Assembly (NCBI RefSeq): GCF_035046505.1
Contig: NC_089822.1
Location: forward strand, 111,989,307-112,053,306
Source: Tiliqua scincoides
Lineage: Eukaryota; Chordata; Lepidosauria; Squamata; Scincidae
Direction of reading: 5' to 3'
DNA length: 64,000 nucleotides
Both the position numbers and the translations under genes were made by a program. Position 1 is the first letter of the stretch, and the number at the start of each line of letters is the position of its first letter. Positions 1 through 14,700 of the stretch are shown here, in pieces. The notes under the pieces were generated by a model. The model was given only the letters and a program-made list of their open reading frames with translations. It searched no databases and was not told where the DNA came from.

Positions 1-1489
1 ACGTACCTTTTTATTCAGTTGCTGCCTTACACAATGACAAATCCCTTTCCCCTCTGAACCAAGATCCTCTGTCCATCAAGGAGATTGGCTGCAGAGCAGC
101 TAAGGACAGTTATCAGAAGGTTCAGCTCAGTTTGGTTGCCCCAGACTGCAGCAATAACTGAGAACTGAGAACAACCCTCTTAAAGACGAAATGAGTCCAC
201 TTTGTTCCCTCTGTGATTGTAACCAAGCAAACAGGTTTGGTTACTTCCTACACTAGCAAAAGTAATCACTTCTGGTTTGTAACTGAATATTAGATATTCT
301 AGTTTTAAACAGAAAAAAATCTGTGCTTTTATATGTAATTACTAATTCTTGTTCTATAAACCACCTAAATATTGTGAAATTGGTGAAGATAAACTACTTG
401 ATATTTTTGGGTTTTTCAACCATCATGGCCTTATTTGTTCAATTTTTCCAGTGTTTTAAACCTGTGATATAGATGTTTATTGCAAAATCTACATATTGTA
501 TAAAATATATATTTTGTGTCAATTTTTTGTGCAGCCGCAGCTTTAGCTGCACAATAGACTTCAAGTGGAGTTTGAAGAGCTTTGTAGGTGTCCTGGGTCC
601 ATGAGATGGGCAGTGCCTGTGGTCAGATGATGTACATGTGTGTAGTCTAGAGTGCAAAAGCTGTTTTCTACCTTTTGTAGTTCTTTCTTAAGAAATAAAT
701 TCAGCCGTGTTCTTTGCCTAGGATGCTGCTTGCTTACTCTGCCAAAATAAAACTTCTTCTTTGAGCCACATGTGGTGAACTAAGAACTGGATAACCTTTA
801 CTTCACAATCTCAGCATAAGCTCTGTGGCTTGACTGGGTTTGAAATCATTTATGAAGGAGGGTGACCACAGAAGTCACCAAAACCAGACTGCATTTTCCC
901 CTTGTGTTGTTTCTCAGATATGTTTGTTGTCATGTACAAACCTGTCAGAAGGAAGAGTTCCAAGCACGCTCTTGTGAAATGAAGTTCCTTGCATAACAGC
1001 TATTTATGCAGAGGCATGAGGGCACCTATGCTGCTACTTGACAGTTAACATGAACATGTCCCTACTCATAAGGACTGTGAGCTATCAAGACAGTACAGAG
1101 GAAAGGACAGCCTTTCCTTTTCTACTACATTCATAAGAAAATCAAGATACAACACTGTTACCTACTTGCAAGACATGCCATCTCCAATATGCAGTTTATA
1201 ATCTCTAGTTCAAAGGAAACAGGGAGAAAAAAGTAATGCTCCTGCCTTTATCTATCATGGTTGTAGTCTACTAACTACACGAACCAGAAGCCAGCATATT
1301 CTTTGTATTTTAACACCGATAAGTAGAGGTTCATAGCAGAGTCTCATCTGAAGGTACAGGACTACAGTAAGTTTGCTGAACTTACTGAGATCTTGGTCTA
1401 GTGCTTGAAAAATATTGCTTGGGAACTTCACATACACCTCTTTGACAGACGACATTACACACTGATGAGGCATGCGACAGCTGCTAGAC
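1..1489. other. left-edge non-coding stretch, possible RFX1 3' side
   Basis: No coding exon is visible on either strand. Two AATAAA motifs on the plus strand (694-699 and 746-751) could end a plus-strand transcript converging on DCAF15. In mammals RFX1 lies tail-to-tail with DCAF15, so this may be its 3' UTR. That is synteny-based inference only. Confidence 0.25.
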
Positions 1490-1811
1490 CAAACTCGTTT
1501 CATATCGATGGCCAAGTGGCATTCATGATGCCTGCCAAGCGCCAGAAGTGATGTCATTAGGCAGGAAGTGATGTCATTAAACAGGTCATAGCAAAAAATA
1601 AACACTTTTTCTCATTTAGGAACTCATTAGCTGCAAATGACAGAAGAGAAAATATGCAAATCTTGATCATATTTCAAGATATGGGAGAGCCCAATTTTCA
1701 TGTGGGCTGCCCTTTCAGCAGTAACAGCACTACTCAGCAGCTGAGAGCCTGAGGGATAAATAGATTCCACAGGCCACATCCGGCCCCCAGGCCTTATGTT
1801 TGACACCCATG
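1490..1811 (-). mobile_element. hAT-like non-autonomous transposon (family with GTGTCAAAC ends)
   Basis: The end reads tatgtttgacaccc, and the same family occurs in the other orientation at 23381-23659. It is flanked by a perfect 8-base target duplication, tgctagac (1482-1489 and 1812-1819), which is typical of hAT elements. No coding capacity seen. Confidence 0.85.
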
Positions 1812-2034
1812 TGCTAGACTGCTCTTCATGATTTCTAACACTGCCACTAGTTAGCAAGGAAAACTACAAAAAGCAGCTTACATTCACAAAAGCAGTTTTT
1901 TGAATCACAGCCAGTGATTTTGAAAACCACAGTGAACATTCCCCTTACATCATATTCAGTAAGCTCCCAGCTGCCGCCCTTAAATCCTGATTGAGTCACA
2001 TTCCTCTCAAGGAGCAAAGAAAGCAGCAAGTCTG

Positions 2035-2699
2035 TCAATTTCAAATTTAAAGGTTTATTGCAGGAAACAGAAAGCCTGCTTGAGACAAACTAAAGGAAAA
2101 CCCCACAACATTTGTGGCCCATCCATTAGGAAGAGATGGCATCTATGCTTGGAGAGAGATCACCTCTCCATTAGGGGTGGGGAAGTGCTGAACACACTTA
2201 ATGACACTCTGCCAAGGAAGGAGTTTTGATCTCCTAAGCAAACAGCTCGAGAAACATTAATGTTCTAGCATCTCAGCTAGCATCTCAGCTAGAACAAACA
2301 CTGTAGAAGACTCTCACCTGCCAGACTCCCTGGAGCTTTGCCAAGCACAAATATGATTGCTGTGCAAGGGTCCCAGAAACCACTATCTTCTGATGAGCTC
2401 TGTAGCTCTGATTGAGCCTGTGAAGTCCAATCAACAAGACTAGCCTGCAGGGAGAGGTAGGTTTTTCAGAGCATCTGGCCCAGCCTTGCATTCTCCACCC
2501 CACATGCAGAGAAAACTAATCAGAAAGTGTGGCTCTGCCCACAGACCAAAAGAGATGTATTCAAGGTCATCTGGACAAGTGTTTAGTTGGAAGGGAAAAT
2601 TAAAAACAACTTTTAACAAGGAGGTAGTTGAATCTGACTGACACAACCGTTATGGCAGGAAATGAACTACTGACATAGGCTTCCTCTCCAAACCTGGCC
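2035..2699 (-). other. probable DCAF15 3' untranslated region
   Basis: From the stop codon to just past the first AATAAA on the minus strand (2059-2054). The length, about 660 nt, is plausible. The end is inferred from the signal alone. A 12-base tandem repeat (catctcagctag twice) lies at about 2268-2291. Confidence 0.45.
2054..2059 (-). terminator. candidate DCAF15 polyadenylation signal
   Basis: AATAAA on the minus strand, about 640 nt past the stop codon; first canonical signal downstream of it. Confidence 0.4.
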
Positions 2700-2755
2700 T
2701 CATAAGACAATCCATGTGTAACGTTCGTTGTCTGCAAGGAATTTCAAAGAGCAGC
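2700..2755 (-). CDS. DCAF15: DCAF15 coding exon 13 (C-terminal exon)
   Basis: A 56-nt coding part found by searching for the conserved tail. After acceptor CTGCAG it reads [18 protein letters not shown] and stops at TGA (2702-2700). The match to the mammalian ending [16 protein letters not shown] fixes the gene end. Confidence 0.95.
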
Positions 2756-5700
2756 CTGCAGAGGAAAGGAAGAGGAAGACAGGAAGTGAGCTTCATACTA
2801 CACTTTGAGGATGCTCTCCCAACAAAGATCAGGAATTCCTTGCATCTATAGGGGAAGGATTTCCTAAGAACCCACTACAATACACTTGGGGGGATGGGCC
2901 CAAGCCAGAATATAAAACAAGCTTGGGTGGTATTCAGGGAACCCTTTTACCTGGATCTACAAAACAAATATGGCCATAATTGCCATTACCACCTTCTGGA
3001 GTGAGGTGATATGCCACCACTGACCATTTCAGTGAGGTGACAGCAGTCGGGGGAAGAAGAGGAGCTGGAACAAGGCCTGCAGCCTAGAGGCAAGACATAT
3101 TCTACCTCCATTTAACAGCAGAATCGTGCTAGAAGCTTAGCAGAGCACAGAACAGATATACAGCACAAGCTCCTTTGTTCTTACTTACAAAGTCCTCCAC
3201 GTGGCCTGGCCCTTCTCTAACCCTCAGCCCTCACATCCCATTATGCACTTGCTCTCGTCCTTTGCTTTTCCACTCTACCATTCTCAACCATCTAAAAGTC
3301 TTGTGTTCCCTCAAATTACTGTTATTTTTCCCTTGCACATGGAATTGCTTCTTGTAAACTCCTGTGGGATTGATAGGCACAGAAAGTATACATCAGAAGA
3401 CTGGTCAGACAGCCAAGCCCACTATGCCTTCAAGAAGCTACCCAATGACTTCCAATCAGAGTGAAGACAGAGATACCTTTATGAAGGGCCTCATTGGTCA
3501 TCCTGTTAACATAGCGACTGCTGTTCTCTGGCACCAGCCACTTCATTACCATATCCACACAACTCTTCCTGTAGGAGCTCCACACACTGCCACTGAGAAA
3601 TCGAGAGAGAAAGGGGTCAGAAAACACACGCTGCAGGTGCGGGCCTTGTTTCATCTTTGCAAAGCACAAAGGCTGAAAACACAGTGGTGGAGAAGCCATG
3701 CCTTTTTCCCTTTCACGGTTCATACCATCTTTTACCCTAGGAGAAATTTGTAAGCAGCCCTCCTTTTAGGTAACAAAGAGTTAAGGGTGCAAACTGGCAC
3801 CCTTCGCTGACTGAGTAATTTCAAATCAAGATGTTTCTCTCATTACTTTAAAAGTACACACCAGATTTTCACTAGACCATTGGACAGCAGATCTTGTAAT
3901 ATCCTCGAATTTCTGACAAACTGGATTGAATTGGAGTTTTCTGAAATTGCCAACTCCTGCTATAAGATCGCAGTTTGTGCTCTTTATTTGATACAAGACA
4001 ACCCATATCTGGTATTCCTTCAATTTTACTAACATGTAATTATAATGAGCATTATTTGGTAAATTATCTCTACTTTGCCAGAGATGAGAGACTTCCACCA
4101 GCAAAAATAATGTGCATGATCTAACAACTTAATACCATTTCCATGTTGGCTTCACTAAAAGTCACACAAACTTAAGTTTGCTAATTTACTAAAAGCTATT
4201 TGAATTCAAAATCCTACTACAATGAATTCCAAGACTTGTTACATGTAAGATACTGAAAATGCTATTTTCCCCTCATATTTGAGGTGACAAATTCCACCAA
4301 AAACTTCAGTTCTAATCCAGTTGCAGAACCATATTAAAGAATGCAAACAGATGTAAGATGTATGTTTTTATATGACTATTTGATTACATCCAATTGGTTT
4401 TGGAACTTGTCTGAAAGTGTTGCGACTGTAATTTCACTGATGAAGACACTGGAGGAAACTCTCCACATAGCTCTCCAAGGCCTTCCAACAAGTAGCAAAA
4501 GTAGCTAAAAGATGCCCAACAGGTCATATAACCTTTGCCTTACCTAGTCTGCCCTTTGACTTCTGTGAGGTCTCCCACACTGACTGTGACAAAGACGCCA
4601 GTATTCAGATCCCATGCTACTTTGAGGCTGGTGTGATATGTCTTTGGTCTGTAGGAATCAAAATAGTGCAACAATTTATATAAACAGCTGTAAGCCACTG
4701 GGGGACAAACCATGTGCATCAAGTAGAGGTATATGAGGTAGGGAAAATAACTTTGATTGCAGACCAAAGGATTTCCAAGGTAAATTCCCAAGGTAATTTA
4801 AACAAAACCAGATACATAAATATGAAGACAGAGCAAGAGAGAACTAGGAGCCAGACAGAACAAACTAGGAGGCCTAGACAAGTAAAACATCAACTTATGG
4901 TCAAATGATGTGCAACTAGGGTAGCCAAATCTTCCTGGAAAGGGCATTTCCGAGCTGAAGGGCCACAACCAATAAGGCCTTATGGGTCACCACCCACCTC
5001 ACTACAGGCTGAGACGCAGCCACATCTTGCTAATGACTCAGGCTAAACAAATCTCAGCATCTGCCATTTAGTAACCTTATAGCATTGGTTCAAACCCAGT
5101 GCTCGCCTATAGGAACAGAGTAAGTTAGAAGTTCACAATCAAAACTGAAATTAAATGTGCTCACAAAAAGTTTCCCCTTGAAATGCAGTGTTCAGAGAAT
5201 CAGATGAATATTCATCAAATTGAGACCTGTACATAGCATCTTTTATTTCAGTGCTTGAAAGTACATATTGAAAAGTACTTGATAACTGGGATGCAACACT
5301 AGACATTATCATTAATATTTTGAATAAGAATATTTATATATACTTTTCAATTAAAACTAGTTCACAAAGCAGTTTACTTAGCTAAATAAATAGTTCTTTG
5401 TCTTCAAGGGGTTCACAATCCCAAAAAATGCAGGAGACACATCAACAACAGCCACTGGAAAAGATACCATGCTAGGGTCAGGATGGACAATTGCTCTCCC
5501 TCTACCAAATATAAAAGGGCACCATTTTAAAAGATGCCTCTTATCTCAGTTACATGTCAATACGACATGTAATGAATATTTGCTACTGACAATAATTTGT
5601 CAGTTTGAGATTTCAGTGTTTGATTTACTAAAAATCAGGAGTTGTCCACAGATCTAACATACTCAGATTTCAAAGAGGCAGAATTCCTCAAGCAAAAGTC

Positions 5701-8700
5701 AAATTTGAATTTTCCAGGTTGAGTTTTTGCAAAATTTCATTCAACAATAACCAAAATGAGACAAAAATGCACAAGTGAGTTAACGAAGTCAGCCACAACT
5801 CCAGTTACAAAAGTTGGTTCTCAGGCTATGCTCCCCACCACCACCACCATCAGCAGCAGCTAGCTGTAGGGAACACTAAAAAGGTACCTCTTAAATTCAT
5901 GAGGTTCCGTCAAAACTATCTCCAAATAAATATTATCTGATCAAACTGATGCCTCAAAGTGTCAGGAAGGAGTTTCTCTAGCCACACATTTCTGTCCTTG
6001 CCTATAGGGTATTTAGCATTCCTAGCTTGACATATGAGCGGCTATACTAAAATGTCCCTCAAATCACACAACCCCTCTGGAGTGGCACACTTTTTTGTAT
6101 TCCTTTGCTTGAAACACATATTACATAGTGTGAATATGACACCTTGTCTCAGGGGGTGTCAGGTCACTTTGCCCCTTCTTACACTTAGCTCGTTTCAGGC
6201 AACACAGTGGCTGAACCTTAGCACAGTAGGAAGTTTCTTGCAGTATTCAACCAGGGGACTTCACTTATAACTAGAAAATATACAGCTTTCAGATTTCATT
6301 GTTTAGTGCTTTCTTCTGATGCGGTACATTTGCTTCTCCCCTTGTGTGTCAAAATTCTACTGTAACAAACTTCTTCGGAGTGTCAGAGGGTGAACGGAAA
6401 ACACAAGGACAGTATAAAAGACTGGACTCACCTGAGTTGTCCCTCTTCATCAGGGGAAGGAAAGGCTAGGAGCAAGAGTCCAATATTGATGATAACTTGG
6501 TTTGTTTCTGGACACACCTAGAGAGATAAATCCAAAAGTCGGTAAAGGAAACTACCAAAATTTGACTGCACTCGGAGCCCAACTAGCAAATCAGAGCCAA
6601 GAGGAAATGCTGACCCAACCTAGACAGCCTTGAATCCCAGGTATTTATTCCTATTGATGGAAGTCTGCAATGGATAACTTCTTGGGGGGAGGAGAACTGG
6701 ACTCTTCCGGAAAGGCCATTCAGGAGTGAATTCTGACACCAAGGAGATGACATTGCCACCTCTCCAAAAAGAGCGAATAAACTTATGAACAGACAAAAAC
6801 AAACAGGGGGAACTAGCACCACCAGTTCATAGAGGAAAGTCTGTTTTGGATGGGAGTACAAGCTCCCCCTAAGTAGGACTGTTTGAGGGTACCCATGAAG
6901 CAGCACTGCTGCTAGATTCTCAGGACAACTGCAACAGCAATGCCCAGAGCACCTTTAATCATGTTTAGCCCATTCTCTACCTACACTCACTAATGGACAA
7001 AACAACCTAATTACTGCCATACTTGCCTGCTGACTTGTAGAATGGATTAGCCCAGTGGTTCTCATACATTTAGCACCGGGACCCACATTTTAGAATGAGA
7101 ATCTGTCAGGACCCACCAGAGTGATGTCATGACCAGAAGTTACATCATCCAACAGGAAAATTTTTAATAATCTTATGCTGCAATCCAACCCACGCTGACC
7201 CAGGAGTAAGTTCAATTTACTATCATTGTTAAAAGGATATTACATACATACATACATACATACATAAGACCTTTATTGGCATAGATAAAGGAAATACACA
7301 ATGACAAACAGACATCCAGAACACACAAACAAAAAATAAAATAAAACAATCATAATCATCCAATACCCGCTCCCCCCATTCACCATAATATAGCAGAAGA
7401 CCCAGAATTCCGTCCTGCCAGTATCCTAGAAACAAAGTTGGCAACCTTGTCAAGAGAGTCAGTTTCCTCTATAGAAAGAAGAGTTTGTAATTTAAATGAA
7501 TCCTCCCAACCCTGCATTTTGTTCAGCAGTGGAGCCAGATAGTTCTTACAGTGGGTGTCATGCAGTGGGCAATAAAAAAACGATGTAATGTCTCCACACA
7601 GTTCCTGTCACAGGTACATCATCTTTCTGAGTAGAGAATGTCACTAAACCTGCCCGCTAGCAGAGCTGATGGAAATGCATTACATCTCGCAAGCTAGAAT
7701 GCTCTGCGAGCCTGCGGGCACTACAGATGATAAAAGAAAGAAGCTGGCTTCTCAAAACTGACTGGGATGTGCAGATGGAGAGGGGAGCAAATGGTGTTAG
7801 CTGCGCAGAATAGCTCTTAACGCTCAATATCAAGCAATCTTTCCTTGATAGTCCTGTAGGCTTCATTTAAACCAATCATACCCAGGCTTGCTGTGTCTAG
7901 TCCTAGCGATTTGAGCTTGGTGAGTATATCCGCAACCTCCACAGGCAGTACTGGATCAGCCAAAAGCTGGTACATTAGCCCATACGGGGCAGCATTGAAG
8001 AGGATCGCAAGCCAAAATTTTACTAATCTCAGCCAAGCCAATGTTTTGAGTCTGATAAAACCCACTTCAAGACACATAGCAAAGTATGGAACACATCTGG
8101 GGAAACCCAAGATCCTCTGCAGGAAGGAGGCCTATATGCTCTCAGTTGAACAATTCGAGGCCTTATGCCAGATTGGACAGCCATAAAGAACTTGCGAAAG
8201 CACCTTTGCCTTGAAGACCTCTAAAGCGGCCGGGACATACTGTATCTGTTACCTTGGCTTAAAAAAAAAAATGGAAATTGCAAGGGATGAGATTTTTGAT
8301 GCATTACAATGAGAAACCCACAAATGCTTGTAGTGGAAGTTAATGCCTAAATATCTGAATGACTTTACCTGTTCCACTTTGTTGCCCATAAATGACCATT
8401 TAAATGGTTTCCAATTGTTGGCAAACACCATGATTTTAGATTTAGAGTAGTTAATCTGTAACTTGTTGGATGTAAAATACTCTAGATTTATTAAGTAGAT
8501 GTTTTAAGCCAATTCTTAAGCAACATCATCCACATACAGTAATAGCGGCACTAGACAGGACCCAAGTATTGGGCAATGACCACCCACTGTCTTCAAGGCC
8601 GGGGCTAAATCGTTCAGGAACAGGTTAAATAGCATGGGAGCATGGAGAGAAGTGAAAAGCGGTGTGCCCCAAGGATCTGTCCTGGGACCAGTGCTTTTCA

Positions 8701-11700
8701 ACCTCTTCATAAATGACCTGGGTGAGCAGTGAGGTGGCAAAGTTTGCAGACCACACCAAACTTTTCCGAGTGGTGAAGACCAGAAGTGATTGTGAGAAGC
8801 TCCAGGAGGATCTCTCCAGACTGGCAGAATGGGCAACAAAACGGCAGATGCACTTCAATGTAAGTAAGTGTAAGGTCATGCACATTGAGGCAAAAAAATC
8901 AAAACTTCACATATAGGCTGATGGGTTCTGAGTTGTCTGTGGCAGAACAGGAGAGAGATCTTGGGGTGGTGGTGGACAGGTCGATGAAAGTGTCGACCCA
9001 GTGTGCGGCGGCAGTAAAGAAGGCCAATTCTATGCTTGGGATCATTAGGAAAGGTATTGAGAACAAAACAGCTAATATTATAATGCCGTTGTACAAATCG
9101 ATGGTAAGGCCACACCTAGAGTATTGTGTCCAGTTCTGGTCGCCGCATCTCAAAAAAAAGACGAAGTGGAAATGGAAAGGGTGCAAAAGAGAGCAACTAA
9201 GATGATTACGGGGCTGGGGCACCTTCCTTATGAGAAAAGGCTGCAGCGTTTGGGCCTCTTCAGCCTAGAAAAGAGGCGCCTGAGGGGGGACATGATTGAG
9301 ACATACAAAATTATGCAGGGGATGGACAAAGTGGATAGAGAGGTGCTCTTTACACTCTCACATAACACCAGAACCAGGGGACATCCACTAAAATTGAGTG
9401 TTGGGAGAGTTAGAACAGACAAAAGAAAATATTTCTTTACTCAGTGTGTGGTTGGTCTGTGGAGCTCCTTGCCACAGGATGTGGTGATAGCATCTGGCCT
9501 GGACACCTTTAAAAAGGGATTGGACAAGTTTCTGGAGGAAAAATCCATTACGGGGTACAAGCCGTGATGTGCATGTACAACCTCCTGATTTTAGAAATGG
9601 GCTATGTCAGAATGCCAGATGCAAGGGAGGGCATCAGGATGAGGTCTCTTGTTATCTGGTGTGCTCCCTGTGGCATTTGGTGGGCCGCTGTGAGATACAG
9701 GAAGCTGGACTAGATGGGCCTATGGCCTGATCCAGTGGGGCTGATCTTATGTTCTTATGAGCCAGAATGCATCCCTGCTTAACCCCTTTGTTTATAGCAA
9801 TGGGGTGTGTTAGGCTACCACTCCTGGTATATCTGCCTTTACATGATGTGTTAGAGTATAAGACCTTAATTAACATCAATAGTCTTTTATCAATCCTCAT
9901 GCTGGCTAATTTAGACCAAAGAAGACCTCTAGCAATGGAATCAAACACAGCTCTTAGATAAAGAAAAGCCACGTAGAGTCTTGCCTTGGCTTTCTTAATC
10001 TGCTTGTGGACTAGATGAGATAAAATTAATTCATTATTGATTTGCCCCGACAAAATCCTGATTGCTCAGGACCTAGGATATCCTTAGAGTTGATCCAGGT
10101 AGAAAGCTTATTACTTAGGTATTTTGCATAAATTTTGCCTATTGCAGAGAGTAAGCTGATAGGCCTGTAATTCGCAGGGAGGTTAGGATCGCCAAAAGGA
10201 TATTCACAGTAGCCTGTTCTAAGTACAGATCTGTAACATGTTCCCAAATGCAGTCACATACCATGGTAGCATCAAGCCTAATGCAGTATATTAAAATAAA
10301 ATATTGAAATGAATGGGGAACCACCTGAAATTGGCTTGCAACCCACCTAGTGGGTTCTGACCCACAGTTTGAGAATCACTGGACTAGGCACTGTACTCCA
10401 TGTAGGGCTGCCCTTGCAAGTGATTCAGAAACTTCTAATTGAGAAAGCTGCCACCACCTGCTGTTTATAGGCAGGAATTGGAAAGAATACACAGCAACAG
10501 ACTAGAAATATATATGGGTTCCCAATTTGTTTCCAAGTCAGATTTCAAGTACTAGTTTTGACCTTTAAAGTCCTAATACAGCACTGGCTCCTATCTCAGG
10601 AAATGCCTTTTTCTGTACCAGTAGCAAAAGAACATGCCACCTTCTCAGATACTGAGGCTCTATATCATCTTTCTGAGACCCAAGATTGGTTTCTACTAGG
10701 AACACATTCTTATTCTGCAACACACTCCTACAAAAGGCCCACACACACACACTTCCTTGGCTTCTTTTCAAGAGATGAGTGGAAAAACATTGTTCTACCA
10801 AGAACTTGGATAAAATACATGTAGTAAAAAAAACCCATTTAATACACATAAAATTATAACAGATTAATAAAATTCTTCAAGAATAAGAGCATTGTTTTAT
10901 GTATATTACATTTTAAATTGTTTTATTATATGTAAATCACATTGGAAACACTTGTGTTGAGCAGGGGTCTCTAAACTTTTTGGCTGAAGGGCCGCATAAA
11001 GTATCTGGCACAGTGTTGAGGGCCATAAAGAAAATTAAATATAAAATTTAAATAAATTCATTAGAGATGGAACTTAGATGAATGAATAAATGAATGGGCT
11101 CAAATGTCCAGGACTTCTCCAAGCACAAACACCACCCAAGAAATAAAGTGCACACTTAAATGGACTCCCATTCCCCCACCCCACAAGCATAGCTCTGGTT
11201 GTGTTTGGTCAACTGCGTCATAGGGGATCAGAGGTTGGCTGCAGGCTGGATAGAGGCTTGCCGCAGGCCGCATCTGGCCCCCAGGCCAGGGTTTGGAGAC
11301 CCCCTGGTGTTAGAGGCACCATAAACATGAAGTATACAAGCCAGACAGCCCCCAGTGGGTGCTAGGGACAGTTCTGACTTCAAGTGCCAAGGAAAAAAAA
11401 TCCCTGACCTTCTAACTGACAAGAGATTTTGCGAACTCTGATTTCTAGGAGAGGGAGCTTCTCTAGAATGTTACCTGCTAACAATTTGTATGGTCTTTTA
11501 GTTAGGGTTGCTTCCATTTATCCTCGTAAGACCAGCTGCAAGCCTGCCACCCACAGGCTTCTTTCCAGATTGAGCAAAATTACTGAAAATAGTCAAAACA
11601 TATCAAAAAGCACCTTATAATACCAGTACTGTGAAGACCAGAACCTTGTTAAGAATGAAGAGGATTTACCTCTTTGCAAAAAAGAAAAAAATCACAACTT

Positions 11701-14700
11701 GCTGGAACACTAAGGGAAGGGGTTCACTTGTTTTTAGCTCTTTTCCCACTGAAAGAGAAATCTTAGCAAAACATGAAATTTAGGGTCAACGCAGAGGCCT
11801 CTGGTTGAAGGTGCTGCAATGATATACTGCTACCAGAAAACAATTCAGGCCATTAAGATTCAAGGAATTAATTTACTTAACAATGAGAATTTGCAAGCAG
11901 ACAAAAAAGTCAAGCAACATGCCCTCACATGGTCTGCCCCGCTCTAAAACAAAGACTGGCAGTTTTAGCTTGCACCCACCATGTTCCTACCTCCAAGATG
12001 ACGATGTCATAGTCACTGAAGGAGCAAAACTGCCTGGACCATGAAGCATCATTCCGTATTACCTCATTAATGACATATTCAAAATCCAGAGTCAACTGTT
12101 CCACTGTCAAGTATTGGCCCTAGCAAGGGGAGAAAAGAAGTGGTTGAACTAAAAGGGAGGCATCAGCACCGCAGGCACAAGTACCTCAAGCACTTAATCC
12201 TCAGGACAGACAATTCATAAACCTCAGAGATTTAAAGCAGACACAATCATTCTTTTTAACCACCAACCATTGTATTTTTACTCCCAGATCACTAGAGAGC
12301 CAGCTATGTGCTGATGGCACATTTGGTTCATTCCCACAATCCTTATTAAAAATAATCACAAGAAGTTAAGACAATGTTCCATGACTACTGTTCATAAATC
12401 AGCTATAACATCTTTGTACCTCAGCTTCCCGAAACTCAAAACAAATGGGTTTTGCTGTCCCAGACAACTTGGCAACACTGAATATAAAATAAATTTGAAT
12501 CACGACAAGAGTGTGCAAAGTTCTAAGGGGAAAAGTCAAAGTATATCATCATATACTTCTGAGTTATATTTGATTACTTGTTTGAGGTACTGCTTGAAAT
12601 CCTTAGGTATCAAAATCACTTTCATTAGGCACAAGTTAGGGAAAACACTAGTAAAACAAGGAGTCAGTTGGGAGACCTAATCATAAAAATGCACACACCG
12701 CACATGGAGTAAAGTTCTCCCCCCTGGGCTGGCCTCCAAAGCAACAACAATGTCCATTTGATTTTTTTCTGTAAACCACTTTGGGAACTTTTTGTTGAAA
12801 ACCGGTATATAAATACTGTTAATAATAATAATAATAATTTAATAGACCCCCATCTACCACTGACCCCAATAGAGTTGGGAACAAGATGGACAAGCAGAAA
12901 GTTCAGCAACTGAAGCTTAACATTGAATGGGCTTGTAGGTTAGTCAGGTTCTGACCCAACAATTCATGAGACTAAGAAAATGGGTTATTCCTCTACTGGT
13001 CCTGCTCCCTCAAACTTTCATGACACACAGTGAAGTTCAGCTCCTGCTACAGAAGATACCATCTTATAATCACACAACGCCCAGGTAGATGATCTTATAC
13101 AATTACTTTAACACCTTCTAACTACAAAGTCTAATCTCCTGGGTAGCAAGAAGCCTCTACTTGCAAAACATGTTTTACTAGTTACATGAATCAGTAACCA
13201 GATTTCTTGTAACAAGTGAGCAAGTCACAATGGTGTGCTATCTGAAACTCTACTTTTACTAGCAATATTAGGCTTCATCAGTGTTATATAACATTTAATT
13301 TTATTCACCCGAGCAGATTGGTAACAGTTGATTCACAAGAACTACCCTCACCTGACAAACAGCCCTCTCCTTCAGGGGCTTCAAGTTTCTTCCTCGTAAG
13401 TCTGTCACAACGAATGGCAAGGAGATCTTGTCATCCTCATACTCTGAAAGGAAGCACAGTGTGAGGCCAAGCAGAGGACAACTCTTCAGATAGTCCCCAC
13501 CTTCCAAAAAAAAAAAAAAAGATAAACATTTTCATGAAGCTCAATATTAGGAAGAATGAAACAAAGAACTGGTGCCAAAAGAAATCTGCCTCCTGCAACA
13601 GGAGGTTTCAAAGGGAATTGTTCTTTCCTTCCAATTCTTCAAAGGCTGAGGGCCCAATCCTATTCCACTTTCTAGCACTATACAGCTGGCCAACAGAGTG
13701 TGTGCTGCATCCTCTGGTGGTGGGGCAGTCCCAGAGGCCTACTTAAGGTAAGGGAACATTTCTTCCCTTATCTCAGGGTTGCACTGTAGCAGTATCAGTG
13801 CTGAAAAGTTGGATAGGATTGTACCCTGAATCTATACCTCCCAACCACAGGTAGACCTTTTGTCCTTTTGCTGGCAATGGAAAACACCTACTGATACTGG
13901 CAATCAATTAGCTCTGCATGAGCCACTAATTTTAGTTTGCTTGGCTTCTCTGTATTTGTTTTGTTTTTAATTGCCGTTTTAAAATATTTTAAAAATGTTT
14001 GTTGTAAGCCTTGGAGGACTTTCACATCAAAAGTCAGGTTAAATATACATTTTAAATAAAATTAGCCAAAGAAAGAGAGCCACCCTAATGCCCCATAGCT
14101 GAGAATCTCATTTATTTTACACATTATCACTCGTGGACAGGACAGCCCTATCCAAGAACCTGGTACAAGCTACAAAACAAAAACGAGCAGTTTGAAATCT
14201 CATTTCTTTAACATTTTAAAGTTACAGTTTTTACATTTTGTGTTCACCTAGCCTTACAGTTTCACCGAGATAAGCAAGGTTAACAGGCAACAACATGCAA
14301 CACCACCAGGTCAGCTTCATGGTGTGAAAAAATCTTGGTTTTCCCACATCAGTCTATTTTTAGCAACAAGACCCAACACATGATCAGAAAATGTGAGTTG
14401 CTTAGCAATTCTGGCTGCTCTTCATGGTAGATTTACATTCAGGATGAGCAGGACATCCATGAGTGTTAACCCACATTTACCACCACACATTCATTCCAAT
14501 CAGGGTTTAATCCTTAGAAAAAAGCCACACTAGTTCCTCCTCTGATGCTGTTAATAATCTCTTGGCTGACTTCTTTGTACCTACATTTATCCCAGTAATA
14601 CTTGCCCACCAAAGGGGGTGGGGGATTCCCTCCAGAGAGTTTGCCCTTCTGAGAAAACAAGGATGGGACAAACTCTGGTGAAGAAGGGTCCACCCAGGCA

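Larger units (their letters stand above)
7053..10381 (+). mobile_element. hAT-like element (CAGTGGTTCTCA ends) interrupted by two nested LINEs
   Basis: Ends are cagtggttctcatac at 7053 and tttgagaatcactg ending at 10381, inverted copies of each other. Flanks gattagcc (7045-7052) and gactaggc (10382-10389) agree at 6 of 8 bases, as for an old hAT target duplication. The element itself is only about 370 bases (7053-7241 and 10194-10381); the rest is a minus-strand LINE that itself contains a CR1. Other copies are at 22773-23240, 25775-27296 and 54821-56372. It lies in DCAF15 intron 9. Confidence 0.85.

Noticed and set aside
1-2000. RFX1 coding exon
   Set aside because: Expected from synteny, but no RFX1-like protein reads from either strand; at most 3' UTR is present.
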